From Lachnospiraceae bacterium (GTDB taxonomy: Bacteria > Bacillota > Clostridia > Lachnospirales > Lachnospiraceae), in contig JAAVYC010000007.1 of assembly GCA_022790905.1 (NCBI GenBank), positions 1 through 15,085 of the forward strand: a stretch of DNA of 15,085 nt. The letters are read 5' to 3'. The notes under the pieces are model-generated. The model saw nothing but the letters and a program-made list of their open reading frames with translations. It was not told the origin of the DNA and did no database searches. The position numbers and the translations under genes are program-made. How positions within the stretch are numbered: the first letter of the stretch is position 1; each line of letters starts with the position of its first letter. Below are positions 14,755 through 15,085 of the stretch, piece by piece.

Positions 14755-15085
14755 TTATAAGGCACCGTCTTTTGTATATGGCGCTAATTCCATACGAATA
14801 AACCATCCCTGTTCACTCTCACAAACCGGGCATTTTTCAGGTGCTTCCTTTGCATCCAATGTATGTCCACATTTTAGGCACATCCATTTCGTCTCCACTT
14901 TGGACACAAACAATTCATTATTTTCTAATAATTTTGCAAGCTCTCCAAAACGGTCTCCATGAATCTTTTCAACTTTGGCAATCAGATGAAATCTAGAAGC
15001 TGCTGCCTGAAATCCTTCCTCTCTTGCGGTCTGCTCAAAATGGGAATAGACATCATCATGCTCTTCATATTCATTGTGCTGTGCC
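14755..15085 (-). CDS. rbr: Rubrerythrin (5' end cut by window)
   Basis: The C-terminal 109 residues of a rubrerythrin, a non-haem iron peroxidase of anaerobes that reduces hydrogen peroxide in the cytoplasm. Seen here are part of the four-helix di-iron domain (FHLIAKVEKIHGDRF, containing the ExxH iron-ligand motif) and a full rubredoxin-like C-terminal domain with CLKC and CPVC pairs spaced by 12 residues, which bind one iron. The frame is open to the right edge of the window and ends at TAA (complement of 14755-14757). The N-terminal helices are outside the window. The symbol is used in the family sense; which rubrerythrin subtype it is cannot be told from this part. Confidence 0.93.
   Translation of the reverse strand, partial: AQHNEYEEHDDVYSHFEQTAREEGFQAAASRFHLIAKVEKIHGDRFGELAKLLENNELFVSKVETKWMCLKCGHTLDAKEAPEKCPVCESEQGWFIRMELAPYTKDGAL

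Overview
The window looks like a chromosomal segment of a low-GC, Gram-positive anaerobe of the Clostridia, most likely Lachnospiraceae-like. This is inferred from the AT-rich sequence, strong AGGAGG-type ribosome binding sites, TTG starts, lipoprotein signal peptides, a rubrerythrin and the overall protein style; no rRNA or marker gene is present to prove it. Every gene I can support lies on the minus strand, so the window reads from right (upstream) to left (downstream). Both end genes are cut by the window edge. No tRNA, rRNA, CRISPR array, insertion sequence or prophage gene was seen, and no gap between genes exceeds about 230 bases.

Right end (14034-15085): the C-terminal part of a rubrerythrin, then a 226-base gap with two hairpin-forming elements and a good promoter, then a NUDIX hydrolase. 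Next (6406-13940) is a long co-directional run: a lipoprotein solute-binding protein with its own strong promoter, a 1312-residue hybrid sensor kinase 7 bases downstream, pyrroline-5-carboxylate reductase (proC), a small NfeD-type membrane protein, and, from an additional promoter, an RsbW-type anti-sigma kinase and its STAS antagonist. The run ends at a clear hairpin terminator (about 6346-6386).

The third block (2403-6315) has two tandem D-2-hydroxyacid dehydrogenase paralogues (about 80% identical by hand alignment), a UPF0104/LPG-synthase-TM-type membrane protein, and a LysR-type regulator whose start overlaps the preceding stop by 4 bases. It ends at a terminator that overlaps the lysR stop codon. 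The left block (1-2292) is the methionine ABC importer metN-metI-metQ, with a short leader and a recognisable promoter.

The most interesting parts are these. (1) The solute-binding lipoprotein is paired with a multi-domain hybrid kinase (Cache, PAS, degenerate GGDEF, GAF, HisKA, HATPase, REC) and has no transporter beside it, which suggests a ligand-sensing cassette. (2) The lysR terminator hairpin also contains a T-N11-A palindrome centred about 66 bases upstream of the predicted metN transcription start, the usual position of a LysR recognition site. (3) The old tandem dehydrogenase duplication differs next to the catalytic histidine. (4) A perfect 12-bp inverted repeat near the NUDIX gene has no obvious T-tract on either strand.
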